This document shows positions 37,657 to 51,554 of a stretch of DNA of 64,000 bases, piece by piece. The notes under the pieces are model-generated. The model saw only the letters and a list, made by a program, of their open reading frames with translations, did not search any database and was not told the origin of the DNA. The position numbers were made by a program, and so were the translations under genes. Positions within the stretch are counted from its first letter, which is position 1. The number at the start of each line of letters is the position of its first letter. Origin of the DNA: Citrus sinensis (lineage: Eukaryota; Streptophyta; Magnoliopsida; Sapindales; Rutaceae); NCBI RefSeq assembly GCF_022201045.2, contig NC_068558.1:42985501-43049500 (forward strand). Reading direction: 5' to 3'.

Positions 37657-40600
37657 TCAGAAGTAATCATCAAATGCCCCTTCTTTGTCATTTCCCAACT
37701 TCTCGCTTCCTGTAGCATGTAACCACCAAAATAGACACAATCAAGGTACCATCAGCATACAACATTCAACAGAACTTGAATCTTAAAATATGAAAGCAAT
37801 GGAACCCAAGAGAAAAAAAGGGAAGAAGTAGTCAAGACATGAGAGTTTGAATACAGAGCTTTTAAAGAAAATGAGCTGACCTGTAATTTCCGTGGCTGAA
37901 AGATCCTGGACTATGAGCTGGAGAGCATTGGGTTTGAATGAAGAAAAGTTAGCAGAGGCAGGAGCTGGAGCTGGAAAGGTGAAATCGGAGTCAGTCGATG
38001 AAGCATCGGAGTTATCAGAAGTATCAAAAGTTTCTTCTTTAACAATAGGTATAGAAGTTGAAGTTGAGGTTGACGAAGAACGCAAGATCATTTTCAGCTG
38101 TGAAAATTGCTCCGACATGCAATATAACAGCCTGAGACACACTAGATCAGATCAAGTATTAGTCAAACAACATGCAGCCTTTCCACAACCACAAGAATTC
38201 ATGTTTGAAAATTTTGAAACAACTTGCATTGGATTCTATATACCTTTCATATCCAAAAATAAAAGTTCATAAAAGAATAATTTTAAGGTTACATGTTTTT
38301 TCTTTAAGGTTAAACACTAATACTACCTGTTCAAAGAGTCTTGAAGTTGATAAACTCTTCTTTCAGTCTCTTCTAATTTCTTCAGTCTTTTCTCACTTAA
38401 TACCCTTGCTTCAGCACATTTCCTTGCAGAATCATCGGCTCTTTGTTTTTCAGCCTGCAACAGGGCCTGTGTGATATAACAAGGTTAACATTTGTCAAAT
38501 TTAGGCCCTTGGAATCTGAAGCCAGAGAATATATGTATAAACTCAGTCCACTTCCAATAGCAAGCAATGGGAAGGACACAACCTTTCCAAATTGCTCATA
38601 ATTTATATGCAATTCCACATATAAATACTTAGTATTGGGTCAATAATAATCTTTTATCTTTACCTCACACAGCAGACAAATAACTCTTAAGAGCAAAACT
38701 TTTAGGCTGCTATAAGGTGACATGTTTTGCATAAGGTGTAAAGAACAAAAATGAACTCGAGAAGAATAGAAATATGAATGACTACTGATTCCAAATGAAA
38801 AATCGTAAAGGTACAAATATGAAATGAAGCTGAATAGCAGAAGTACCCACCAGAGAAGAATAATGGAAAAATTTAGGTTATAACAGCATTACCTTCAACT
38901 TTTCTACTTCAGCAGAGAGGTTCTCAATCTTTTCTTCCTCTTCGTTAGAACATGGGATTTTTCCGGTAATAGGGTGTGGTTCAATGGCTCTGTCTATATC
39001 ATCACAATCCTCGACATGCACTTCAGTGGCTCTGTCTTTAGTATCACATTCCTTGACATACACTTCAATGGCTCTGTCTGTAGTATCGCACTCCTTGACA
39101 TGCACTTCGATGCCTTTGTTTGTAATATCACATTCCTTGACTTCACTTGTTTCATCTACTATGTACTGCACAGCTTCCTGAGATTCCTGCGATTCTGTTA
39201 TCTCTTGTCCTCTTTCTTCTTTCTTGGCAGTCTGCAAACATGGTTTTCACTTGAGTAAGAGGCTAACAAACCAAGGAGCATAATCATGTACAAAAAATTT
39301 CATCATTAATACTAATGTGTATATGGCACCGAAATTATTCAGCAAAATGACAGGGCTACTTGTCTTTTCAACAGAATTATTTTTCAGAAGCCAGTGGAAA
39401 TGACTCTTCTTCTACCAGCATTGTCTACGTATATCTGGAGTGGATGGAGATTGGAAAGGAGATCCTAGTACTGTTTTAACACCTTCAAAGGGGAATTTGT
39501 AACTATAATGCTGGTTTTCATGGTGTCAATTATATGTCTGTCATGACAACAATAGGCCACATACAACTCACTATACTGTTGTCCTAAGATCTTCAGCCAC
39601 AGCTACTTCTCATGCTGTCAGTTATCTATTTAATCTATAATAATTTCTCCATAAAGTCTAGGTCCAAAAGCTTAGTTTCTGTATCCACCATTTAGCCCAA
39701 AAAACAGTACAGCAAATTTCAGCTGCTGCGACCATTTCTTATACCAGCTTGTTTTCTATAGTCTCATCAGATAGTTTCATAGCTGTTAGCTCGCCTCTGC
39801 TCTGGTATATTCCATCCATATCTACCTCTTTACATAAAGGAAATGTAATAAGATTATGTAAGGTTCTCATACCAAATCTCTTGCCTAATTGAAAGGCAAG
39901 ATTTTATTATTTAGTCTCAAAGTGTGACACGTGTCAAAAAATTTCAATAACAATTGATAGACAAACTTCATACTGATCATTCGTAGCCCTCACGCTATGC
40001 ATGGATGTGAATGTTAAAGTGACAGAGTGACAACTCAGATGTTTAGTGCATGAGCAAATTAGCATGCTTAGATTCTCTGCAACAGAAAATATGTATGTAG
40101 GTACAGTTGGTAGATTCCACATTGTTATCCAGAATATGAAATTTAGTGCATACACTCATCGGTAACTCTTAAAATAAATTATTCATCAGTAACTTGACTA
40201 CAGGAGTAAATGAATACCTACCATCTTTAGTTTCCTAAACTCTCTTCGCGCCGCTATTCCTCTCCATCTGCTTTGTGAGAAAACTGATGCTTTTCTTAGC
40301 CTCTTATAGTACGAAAAATCTCTATGTCCGCGCCAACTGGTCTGCAAACATTTACTGTAATTATCAATTTGGACAACAATGAAGATCCTTAAAACTTTTG
40401 CATAATCAGCTCGGTCATACCTGAATACTAAGTGCACCCTTGGCATGCTTTCGATGTCTCAGTTCACTGAGGGCGGCCATTGCCCGTACAGCTGCTCTTG
40501 CCCGTAACCACGCCTGCAAGACAATTGCAGCAGCCTTGACATTGGAGTAGGCTTTTCTCGTCATCATTGTACGCGAATTCTTCTGAATTTTGACAGCAGC

Positions 40601-43600
40601 TGCTTCTTTCTTCTTAACCTTGCAGTATCGGCGTGCCAAAATTCCTATAGATTATAATAATAGCAAGATTAACCGGAAATATATAGAAGCTCGACCAGTA
40701 TGAGCAACATAATAAGATCTACTTCTTCAAAAAATATCAATAATATGCATCAGATCAGAAATTCCAGGTGTATGCCATGATTTTGCAATAAATATTTTCC
40801 TAAATATGTAAAGGGTGTGATGCTTGGCATATCCATTAGTCGAAAAATATTTTCCAACTATTAAAAGTCAAACCACAAACACTTCACTCTCCCTGCCATG
40901 ATAACCCGTGCACATCTGATTGACTATTTAATCATAGAGAGTACCAGATTTTGCATACAGAAGGAGGGAACATTTTAGCCGCAGGACTGAACACTCTTTC
41001 TGCTCATCAGAATACACCTCACCAATGAATAGATATCATGTTTTCCTATCAACTCACCTCGACAACTAGACTGTATACAAACAGCAGCCTGCACCAATGT
41101 AATGTAATGTTTCTGAGTCACACGACGCCTATGTTGGCTTTGAATAACCTCAGCTGAATGACCAAGTAATTTTGCTCTCTTCGCATCTAACTCAGCCATC
41201 TGTCCAGCTTTTAGGAAAACCTTTGTTTTCCCTATCTGCAATACCATTATTTGCCTTTAGATTATATCATGATCCATCATCCATGGGAGGTAGAGCAAAA
41301 CATTAGTAGTCATACTCATGCCCGTTTTATGTTTCAATTTTAATACAACAAACATATAAAAAAGCTTCCACCAGTGTTAGGATGGCAAAATTCTCCGCAG
41401 GTTTACAGTACTATAAGGGTTCACTAAAAATGAGGTGAATTTTGAATTATTTTTTAAGAATGTGATGAAAATATAATATATAAACTATTAAGGGGTGGTG
41501 TTTGGTTTTATACTCCCCATTCTACCCCACCCCAATCCCATCCACCCTCACCCCAATCTTTATATATATATGAATATTTTTTAATTTTTGTTTTATCAAT
41601 TACAATATTAGTAAATCAATTTTTATTTTATTTTTACCTAATATAAATAAATTATAACTAAAAGAAAACACTACATTATAATACTTATTTCACTATAAAA
41701 CATTATTATATTTTCTTTTCTCTCTTGAGGTGCTGTAATCTTCAAACTTTTTTTACTTATGATATTATTTCAACTTTTTAGAAATTTTTTTAATAATTTC
41801 AATACTTTGTAATATGTTAATAATTTTATTTAAGTCTCTAATTTTTAATTTACTAAAATCATTTATATATATCTACCATAAAATAAGTAAATGAGGAGTG
41901 AGGTGGGGATAGAAAAATCATTTTCTATATGGAGATTCCACGTCCCTACTCCACTAAATTTATTAGAGAATAAGATAAGGAATAGAGGCAAAATTTTTAA
42001 TGAGGTAGGGAATGGATAGGCCTCCCATTAAACAATTGAGAATTTAAATCACCAAAATATATGATCAACAAAAAAAAAGAACAAAAGACATGTTAATTCA
42101 CTCCGTACCTGATACCCTTTAAGATCCATCTTTTCCAGTATCCATTTGCAGGCAATTTTTTCGTCATAGCTGATCAAGAATGCAATATATAAAAGAAATG
42201 AAAATACGGCCACATAAACCTTAGCAGGAACTTAAAGTTGACCGTAGAAAATGATGTAATTTTTTTTAAAACAGGAAGCGATACTTACTTCTGTTTCCTA
42301 ATCTCTGGCAAAAGAATGCCAAATCGATCTAGAAATTCAGAAAAGGTCTTGCGCGTAGGGTATCCGGCACACTTGACTCTAATGGCCTCTAGAACACCCT
42401 ACATGGAGGACAATGAGAAGGAAATGCTCGAATATTCAACGATAACAGAGGTTTGTACAACACAAGCTAAACATTACTTACACCAGAACGTAATTGCTGC
42501 ATGACATTGTTACTATCAAGTATGGCAGGTTTTAATTCATTGTTTGGCTTCACACATCTAATGTAGTGGGGTTCTGTAGAATTCAGCGTGTCCATCAATT
42601 GCTGCAGTTGTAGCTGCAATAAATATGTCAGAACATCAGGATTCACTTTATGGAGTAGCATGAGCATTAAACTGTAAATGATATCTGGTATGGCTGAACA
42701 CAGAAGTTACAAAAACAGCATACCAGATGACTGGAAAGAATATACCTTAAAACGAGAACCAATAGATGAAAACTTAGAAGACTTGGTTGTCTCCTCAGAA
42801 ATTGGAGGAAAAAGGCCTGATACAAAAGAACATTCGGAAGCACTCAACAAATCCTGATGTTCAGCAACGACATAATCTTTGTTTTTATCTAAAAACAGGT
42901 CAGACTGATAGTGAACCTGAAAAGAAGAGAACATAATAATATCACTAAAATGCATCAGCAACTCGCATTACAAAATAGTAAATTATACAGCAGCATACCA
43001 AGACCATATCTCACCTCTCCTGCATAATGAACAATGGTAAAATCTGAACGAGTCAATTTTGGTTTTATGAAGCGCTTATGATCCTTAAATGTCTGGTAAA
43101 GCTTTTGTGAAAAATTTTCATGAGTTGACTTCGGGAACATACTGTAAATAGAAATTATTCCCATATCAGCAAGTTAATTAGAAATATTATGACATCGCAG
43201 AAAAAGAGCACAGCAAGGCTTTTCAAGATTTTTTTATTTTTCTATTCCTTGGGTTGGGGAGTGGGGAGTTTTTGTGTGTGAGGGATGATAGGGGAAGAAC
43301 TTATGTCATCAAAGACTCAGATACACCAAGAATAATGCCTTCAACATCACCATTAACAGCAAAGAAATATTCTCATACCATGCTTCATCAAGTAAAGCGA
43401 TGATCCCGCCTGGTTTCTGCACAAACAATATGTCTTAGAAATCTGTATACATGAAATCTAATGCAGCAGATAATTTCCAACCACTTTAAATGACTAAATT
43501 AATAACAAGGCCATAAACCTGAATACTGTGATATCAACAAGGTAATTGTCAATATATACCTATCTCAGGTTTGTTAAAATTATTCAAGGATCCACGTGAT

Positions 43601-46600
43601 AGAACACGGACACCCCTCAATGTTATTACCCAGTGGTATCAGCAGTATCACTCCAGGATTAACATCAAATACCAATTGGTTCCTCTAATTTTACTCAAGC
43701 ACCTCATTCAAGGTCCAAATGAACCCCAGATTGGAATTTTATCGTCCTACTGTAGCTTCAGAAACTTATCTAAAAGGGGAAATCTCCACATAAAATCCAT
43801 GTAAAGATAATAATTATGTTTTAACCCAGTCCCTCTCCATTAGCACCAACAGAGAAAGCCAACAATCTTTCTAAAAAACTTGGTTTGGAAAGGGGAAAAG
43901 AGATGAAAAAAAAATGTCCATGTTATGAGACTTTGATACTTTAGAGATCTAACATGTTTCAATAAAAGCATAAATGGCTCTTGGCATCCTTCCAGTGGCA
44001 TGCATTCATATGCATAGTCACCTTCTTTAGACTAAGTCTTCATGGAATTATCAGTAAGGAACAATGATCAGAAGGTCTACAACAGAGTAAATTAAAGGTA
44101 AAGGGCATGAAACCTTCTCAATAAGATCTAGCACATCTTGGTTGTCAACGAAATGAACGTAGCTCCAATCAATTTCCTCATTTCTGTAATCATTTTGTTC
44201 CATTTTGAAAACGTTCTGAATGACAACATTGGCGTCTAGGTTATGGGCTGAAAAACTGAGTTAAATCTGAAGTTGTAAAATATGACTAACCTCATACCTG
44301 GTTGAAATGCTGTTGCAGCTTTTCGTTTGTGAAGTTAATACAAAACTGCTCAAAACTGTGCAGAATAATATATTTATATTCAAGTCAAAATAAATGTGCT
44401 TCTGAGAGACAGCTAATTTCAAAGACACATGTTAGCTCACAATTAAAAACGCATATATTTTTGGTTTGAGCAGGAGAGACAGAGAGACGCATGCACGCAA
44501 GTAAGGATTACCTGTTAGTTTCAAAGCTCTCGAAACCATAAATGTCAAGGACCCCGATCAAACATTTTGAATGAGGATCTTGCCCAATGGAGACATTGAT
44601 TTTGTCCACCAACCTGGAAATAATGGATGAGTGATTAAGTTTTAATGGATACATATCCATGACGTGCTAAACCTCTCTAGTGTACAATGAGTTACGAGAC
44701 CTTAATGATCCAGAAGATAGAATTTACCAGTCAAACAAGCGGGAATATATTGTCTTGGCAAGGCCATCCCTGCTAACTGTCGCAGCAACAGGATCAAGAC
44801 TTTTTTTGATAATTTCTTCCGGGGTTATCATTACACGTTTACACAATGCATCTTCCAGTTCACCGGGATCACACCTGAATTAAGGATGATATCAGCTAAT
44901 TTCGCAACACAAACATGAAAAAGAAGTAATAAGAATTGCTACATTATTAAGTCTCCTGACGTACATAAGAAGCTTCGCTGTCATTTGAAGATGGAATTTT
45001 GATTCATTATCTTTCACAACTGATGAATCTTCTTCCCCCTTCTCAAACTCAATGTTACCTAGATGAAGTATAGCAGCCACAACTCCAAAAATTGCATCCT
45101 GAGACAAATAGAGAGAGAAGAGAGGGTCACAGAGATGGACCTTTTTCTGATCTTGATTGCATGAAGATGTTTAGCACATATAAACATTTGTTAAATTGAC
45201 AATTGAGACCAAACCTGTTCTTTCCGACTTATTCCAATGACATCCATAGCTCTCCTCGTTGCAAGATAATCATTGGCATCGTTTACACCAACCAATTCAT
45301 AGCAGTTGGATTGATTAAGATAGTGAAATGACGTGGGATTTCCGAGCTTATATCTCTCAATCTCCTGATAAAACAAAAAATATATTAGCAGGAATGATCT
45401 GACATATATTTTAAGAAAGTTTCTCAAGAAATATGTAGGGAAAGAGTTGAACATCAAGTGAAGATGCCTACATCTGGTGGTGCTGCACAGAGAAGGTAAA
45501 AACAGTGATAGTTGCGCTCAGGATCTGAAATTTTGCAAACACGAGATCTCTCCAAAAGATATGTTCTGATTGCTGCCCCTGATATCCTTCCACGCTTATC
45601 AAATTGAATCTCAACAAATTTCCCAAAACGACTGCGCAAACATCAGTAGTCACAAACTGCAGAGAAATTATAGGAAAACAATATTTCTGACTACATGACT
45701 AAGCAACAGAGAGTTGAAGCAGTCAACTCATCTTCCCTTACCATCACGAAAAAGTTCATAAGAGAATCGGGAAGAGAATGATTTTTTTTTAATTTTCTAG
45801 TTTCATTTTCTTAATGAACTCTGATGTGGCATAAATACAAGCTGGCAAGTATATGAATAGAACATTTAAATAAACCAGGTGGAGTTTATGGATGTGAAAC
45901 GTTTTGCCCTTTGAGATCACAATAGAACTAATTAGAATGGCAATGAGAATTACTTCACCATTTGTAATATACATCAAAACAGGGGATGGAATCAGAATGA
46001 GCATTTCATACCTGGAGTTATTATTTTTAACCGTTTTTGCGTTGCCAAATGCTTCAAGAACGGGATTTGACTGCATCACACCAATTAACACACATTTTCA
46101 GATGGTTCCAACTTCCATATCAGAGTATGAGTGGGTGTATAAGGAAAAACAGAGTCAAAACACCTAGTTTCAATTTCAACAAGAATTTCTATGAAAAAAG
46201 AAATGGACAAACCAAATGAACATTCAATTTGAGAAAGAACTAAAAACATTAAAAATATTGCAAGTATCATAAGCTATGCCCTGAAAAGTTAATCCATTTA
46301 GAAAATCCCGGTTCTTAAATTGCACAAAGCTTTCTGTGTCTACTGTATCTCTCAATTTAATGCACTAGCCAAATAAAAATAGAGCCCACATTAGTATATT
46401 ATCCAAGTCAAAAATCCAACATACATGTTCATGACTCTGTCCATACTCCAAGGGAAAATCATACTGCATATTGTTAATAACCTGATAAACAACTATATCC
46501 CAGTTATAGAAGTGAATACAACTTGGTGCACCAACCAAAAAACAATTACACCCTCACAGTTTTATTGCCATGTCTAACTCTAACATATATGTCCATGCCT

Positions 46601-48881
46601 GTCCATACTCCAAGAAAGCATCATGCTGAAAATTATTAGTCACCACACAGACAACCCTCCCAAGATAGAGAAACAAGGACAGCTAATGAGATTGAAAATC
46701 TCCAACAAGTATTGTACGAGGTAATTACTTGATTCTTGGCCTCAAGTGTATATCTGCACATTGACCTTGAGAAATTAATTAATTTAAACAAGAGATAGAT
46801 AGTCCAACGTACTTCTAAAACTTGTTGTTCAACAGATCGTCCTTCAGCAGCAGTATGGCCACCCAAATATGCAAGGTAGCGCATAATCATTTTAGTGGTC
46901 TCAGTCTTACCAGCCCCGCTTTCACCACTAACCAGTATAGAGTTGCTTTTTCCTTCATTAATCATTTCCCTGATCAAATTTATGAAAAATCTAGCTGAAT
47001 ATTTCTATGAAATTTAGAACAAAGTAGTGAGCAAACAGAAGTGGTTACATGATCACCTGTATGCAGCATCAGCAATCGCAAAAACATGGGGGCTGAGCTT
47101 TCCAAATGGTACTCCCTTGTATCGTTCCATCATGTAAGCGTCGTACAAATGTGAGAGTGGTTGAAATGGATTGAGGGCAATTAGAATGTTCCCAGTGTAG
47201 GTCTGCATGATGTTTAAAAACTCAGAATCGAGCCACCAATGGTTATGGTTGTGGTAAATAACCAAACAAGGGAAGACATTAACTGATATAAAAACCAAAG
47301 TGAATCAATCTCACATAAATTTCATTGATTTCATATCTGGTTGCTAAATTGTGCAAGACGCCGGGCTCATGCAAGTATGAGAGCTTAGTCATGTCATCAG
47401 CTCCTCCAGCTGGAGCTTCTACGTCCTTTGGGTATATTTTTGATAAATTTGCAACAACCTGGTCAAAATTGATATCGGAAGACAACTAATCAGATTTCAT
47501 ATCACTGCCCAAAACGGACTTTGAAATAACGGTGTGATGCCTCAAGTAGGAAGAATACCAAAGAAACATTATAGAGACTATCCAAAGATTCATTCAAACC
47601 ATAAAAGTGGTACCCAGAAAGGAAAGAAAACCAAAGTTGTTAAAAGTGAAGGCATAACGAGGTAAACAAGGTCTCAAGAAACAATATCTTCAATCCTATT
47701 GTAGCCTACTAGTCTTTGCTTTACCCTAAAGTTATATTTTATTCAATTGGTCTTCAATATAAAAAATCCAGGGACTGTACTCAAGCAACAATACTCCAGC
47801 TCTAACTAGCCAAGAGTGCTAAAAGAAGAATAAGATATCACCCAAGTAGAGCAGAACTCAGGAACATCAATCACTTATAGAAGCAAGTCTCAATTGTTTC
47901 TCTGCACATTAATGGATCTTCAACATGGTTCAGGTTCCTCACGGCTCGAGTTGGATCCTATTCCCAACACTAAGAGTTCGATTATCTCAATTCTCAAGCC
48001 ATTCACATCGTGTAACAACAAGATAACATAAAACAAAAACATCGGAATGAAAGACAATTAAACTTAGCATAAATAAAAAATTAAAAAATAAATAATTTGA
48101 GATCCCATTGGTTTAGGAGGACTGTAGTTTGGCATCAGATGATTTGTATTTACCATATTCCCATCACTAGTTTGAATCTCAGCTTCCTGTCCTCTGATGT
48201 TAAGAACAATTCCATGTATAAAAACTAATTCTGGATCTTCAATCCAGACGTGCGTACCAGCAACAATATTCTCTTGAATTTCCTGCAGCCATTGCAATTT
48301 ACAGAATAAAAAAAAAGAACTCAAATGATTCGACTAACATGCAAAAACATAAAAAAAATATATATATATATTGTGATAACAGGAAATAAATAATCGAATG
48401 CATTAGTTCCCACCTGCTGATTTATCGATAACTAGGCCAAGCATTGTGGACAACTAAAGACATTCATGCTGAGCTCGTAATTAACAAAACCAAATATCGC
48501 ATATGCAACATTGTTCCAAAGAACTAACAATGCCCACCCGTCAAACTAGTGCTTGAATTAAACATATCATATTGTCTGCCAAACTATCAAGCTCATCAAT
48601 GATACCATCTAAATATATCCTTTTTTTCCCCCAAAAAAGTTAATTAATGTGTCTGCTCAGTTAAGGTTGTGAGAACCACAATGTCAAAAGTCATCATGGG
48701 CCATTGTATTATCCTACAAATTATTCTCCTATACGCTATATTTTCCCGTTTCTCGAGCTAATAAATTCTCACATTAACAGCATCTTCAATTAAAATTTTT
48801 CAAGTTCTTATCTCCCGAAACAATCATATGATTGTAATTAAAGCAGCTACTTTTCAATCGTGATGGAATTATACATACCAT
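37657..48881 (-). CDS. Class XI myosin lacking dilute tail domain (XI-J-like)
   Basis: Actin-based motor for organelle transport. Coding exons, complement: 48879-48881, 48154-48282, 47315-47458, 47057-47202, 46813-46969, 46012-46070, 45472-45631, 45215-45364, 44965-45098, 44728-44874, 44512-44613, 44298-44355, 44114-44215, 43379-43416, 43015-43141, 42746-42916, 42482-42613, 42289-42398, 42109-42169, 41058-41235, 40421-40644, 40222-40341, 38893-39231, 38327-38466, 37881-38131, 37657-37709; 3435 nt, 1144 aa. Visible: SH3-like N-terminus ([11 protein letters not shown]), P-loop GESGAGKT (156-163), switch 1 NNNSSRFGKF (ending about 218), switch 2 DIYGFE (433-438), actin-binding region [10 protein letters not shown], converter, six IQ motifs (about 738-884). 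The tail after the IQs is only about 260 residues: a four-copy 14-residue repeat, one charged coiled-coil segment and a Ser/Thr-rich end. Usual class XI length is about 1500 with a C-terminal dilute domain; it is absent. The start ATG alone forms the first coding exon. Confidence 0.95.
38974..39141 (-). repeat. Four 42-bp coding repeats in myosin tail
   Basis: Exon 23 of the myosin encodes four consecutive 14-residue units at residues 915-970: [42 protein letters not shown] and [14 protein letters not shown]. They are in frame, tandem and exactly 42 bp each. Each has one Cys and an alternation of acidic and basic residues. I do not know this repeat from other myosins. Confidence 0.95.
41490..42045. 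repeat. Repeat-like AT-rich insert in myosin intron
   Basis: Intron 41236-42108 is much larger than its neighbours. Its middle has C-rich CCCCATTCTACCCCACCCC at the left and GGAATAGAGG / GGTAGGGAATGG at the right. This resembles a decayed transposon, but neither clear terminal repeats nor a target duplication could be fixed. Confidence 0.35.
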
Positions 48882-50233
48882 TCTGACTTCCAGTGAAAAC
48901 CAAAATTCCTTCTCCTGAAACTTGATCAGATTTAATCCAACCCAATCAATAAAAATTGAACGATTGTACCAACTCGACCATATTCAGATTGCCAAAAATT
49001 GTTCGAAAAGTAACAGCAATGGCGGCTAGTAACCAGCTAAAGGGTAATAATTGTATGATTTTAACGGGGATTGAATGGAAAATAGAAAATCTTTAGAAGA
49101 ATGAATTCTTTTTCTTTTTTTTTTTAAATATTTCAACACTTTCTATTTTGTTCTTCGTAGGTCTTCTTCGTAGCGTGTTGTATTCGTGTCGCATTGTGAG
49201 AGGAGATGACATTGATCGAACACCCTTTGTTTTCGCCATTTTTGGGAGATGCTTGTGGCCCTCTCTTTCAAGACACGGTTTTGGCGGATGATGAAAACAA
49301 AGACTCTGAGAATTCATTTACACATACTTTCTTCATCAGCTGGCTTGTTTGGCAAGTAACGGCTTTACTTATCATGCAATTAATAATTACGTATGAGCTG
49401 TCTATATAACATTTAACATATGTGTATTCTCATTTTGTCAAAATAATAACATTAAGGTCCATCTTATCTTATAAACATAATATATTTATCTAGCATTCAC
49501 GATTCTTCACAAATTTTTATTACTTTTACTTTATATTTCTACACCTATTAGATTTTTATTAAATAGTTGTTATTTATTTATGTTTGTTACCTTATTATAT
49601 AAGGTAACGAAACCCTAACATTAAATATATAAAGGATTTTCATGCTGCCATAAAAAAAAAAGTGAAAAGAGGCATTTGCGGCTATTCATCGTGTGAGATT
49701 TATAAATTTGTGATGATACATAAGTATAATATTAAATTTTGTGCACCTAAGTTTAATGACCACATCACCATAATTCTCGAGCTTTAGTGTGGAGCTCAAT
49801 TTAGGAAAAATTTATTAGAATCGTATTACAAGTTTTGGGAATAAATTTTGTTCAAACAAAAATTCAAGAGTTTGGCTTGTACTTTAAGCAATATCTTTAT
49901 CTTTTTGCACAAATGTAAAAGTATAGAATTACTCAATTATAGTAAAACTTCCAATAAATAAACTTTCCATAAAGTAATAACCTTAATTAAATAATAAAAT
50001 CTTTTAGTCATGACTTGAACTAATGTGCTAAATTAATAATTTTCTTTTTCTTTTTTTCAAGTCTTTTAGGATCCAATGAAAATATAAATTAATAGTTAGT
50101 CCACTACAAAAAAATATAATAACAAAATAACAAATAAAATTTAAAATATTAAGGAGCCTTTTTCTTGACAACTTTGATTTGCTCAATTTAACTATTTTCT
50201 AAAATGCACGTCTAATAGTTTGAGAATAAGAAA

Positions 50234-51554
50234 TAAGGATGGTAATGGGCACTGCCAAGTAGCGGGTTTGCATTATCAAATCCAAACCCGCACAAAATTT
50301 AAATTACTAAACCCACCCAGAATCCACTGTAAATTTTAATTTTTTTAAGAAAATCCATCCACTGCGGGTTTTAACAATTACTAAACTGTCAATAGTGGAT
50401 TTTTGCGGGTTTACACACTTAAAATTATAAATGTTCAATATGTAAATTTATAATAATAACATAAAATTTCACATAACGTAAATTTAACCAATGTAAATGA
50501 AAAATTGAAATTTCAAAAGCAATTCAACACAAATCTCAAATTTATGTATAAAATACACAATAAAGAAAGCCACAAACTAGTATTTAAAAATAACAACTAT
50601 CATTTCGTATTATCATTCAATACAATCTCCAAGAGAATGTCTTCATTTCATTTACCACCATTAACACTCATCCAACATGATTCCTACAATAATAACTAAG
50701 ATTAATATTTTTTTTAAAAATAGTACTTTTTAAATACTAATTCAAAGAAAAAAATTATAATAACGAAATAATCCATGCATTAAGATAAAAAATAATAGTT
50801 CATACAAAATTATAATTAAGTATATAATAATCTATGCATGAAGTTAAAGCCTACTAGGACTTAGGCATGTTGCAACTTGCACACACATTTGCACTTTACA
50901 TTATTTACTTTATATATTTTCATATTTAAATATTTTTTAATTAAAAGATGTTGCGGGTGTATCTGTTGGATATGTAGTTAATATTAAATCCACTTGCGAC
51001 TTAATACGGGTTTCAATTTATAATACTAAATTCATCTACAACCCACAAAATAACTTGCAATGAACTGCTTTTGATGGGTGAGTTTGGATTAGAGGTGGCA
51101 AAAATACCCGCCCGGTCCGGACCCGGACCGTACCCGGGTGTTGCGGGCCGGGTATGAAGCCGGGTCGGTCTTGGGCATCACTTGATAAACCCGGAACCCG
51201 GATTTTATTAAAAAAAATTATAAAATATATATTATTTTAAATATTTTATATTTATTTGACTTATTTATTATACATATATAAAGTTTTAAACACTTAAAGT
51301 TTATATTTTCATGTCAAATTTTATTGAAATAAATTTAAAACTTATAAAATTATCAAAAAATAAAAAATATATACACATAAAATATTAAAAAATATAAAAT
51401 CCGGGTACCCGGATTAAAACCCGGCCCGGACCCGGACCCAGACCGATTGCATCTGGGCAGGGTCCGGTCGTGGTAATACCCGGACCCGGCCCGGGGTTTT
51501 GCCATCTCTAGTTTGGATAGATTTACGACTTTGCAGGTACTATTACTATCCCTA
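50234..51554. mobile_element. hAT-like MITE interrupted by a second hAT MITE
   Basis: Ends are TAAGGATGGTAATGGG at the left and ATTACTATCCCTA at the right, imperfect inverses. Flanking octamers ATAAGAAA (50226-50233) and ATAAAAAA (51555-51562) match at 7 of 8. The interior repeats GCGGGTTT and AACCCGC themes. Subtracting the nested element and one copy of its duplication leaves about 0.89 kb. No coding capacity. Confidence 0.6.
51090..51510. mobile_element. hAT-superfamily MITE (nested)
   Basis: A 421-bp element with ends TAGAGGTGGCAAAA and TTTTGCCATCTCTA (one mismatch between arms) and a perfect 8-bp target duplication GTTTGGAT (51082-51089 and 51511-51518). Both shoulders are GC-rich with CCCGG/CCGGG repeats (for example CCGGACCCGGACC) around a very AT-rich core. 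The 8-bp duplication and T-A-G-termini fit hAT. It sits inside the older element 50234-51554. Confidence 0.88.

Noticed and set aside
38974..39141. CRISPR-like array of regular 42-bp units
   Set aside because: Units are directly adjacent with no spacers and are coding in a plant gene.
38974..39258. Plus-strand open frames with repeated ALSIVSHSL-like units
   Set aside because: They are the antisense of the myosin 42-bp repeats; the minus-strand frame joins in phase to the flanking exons.
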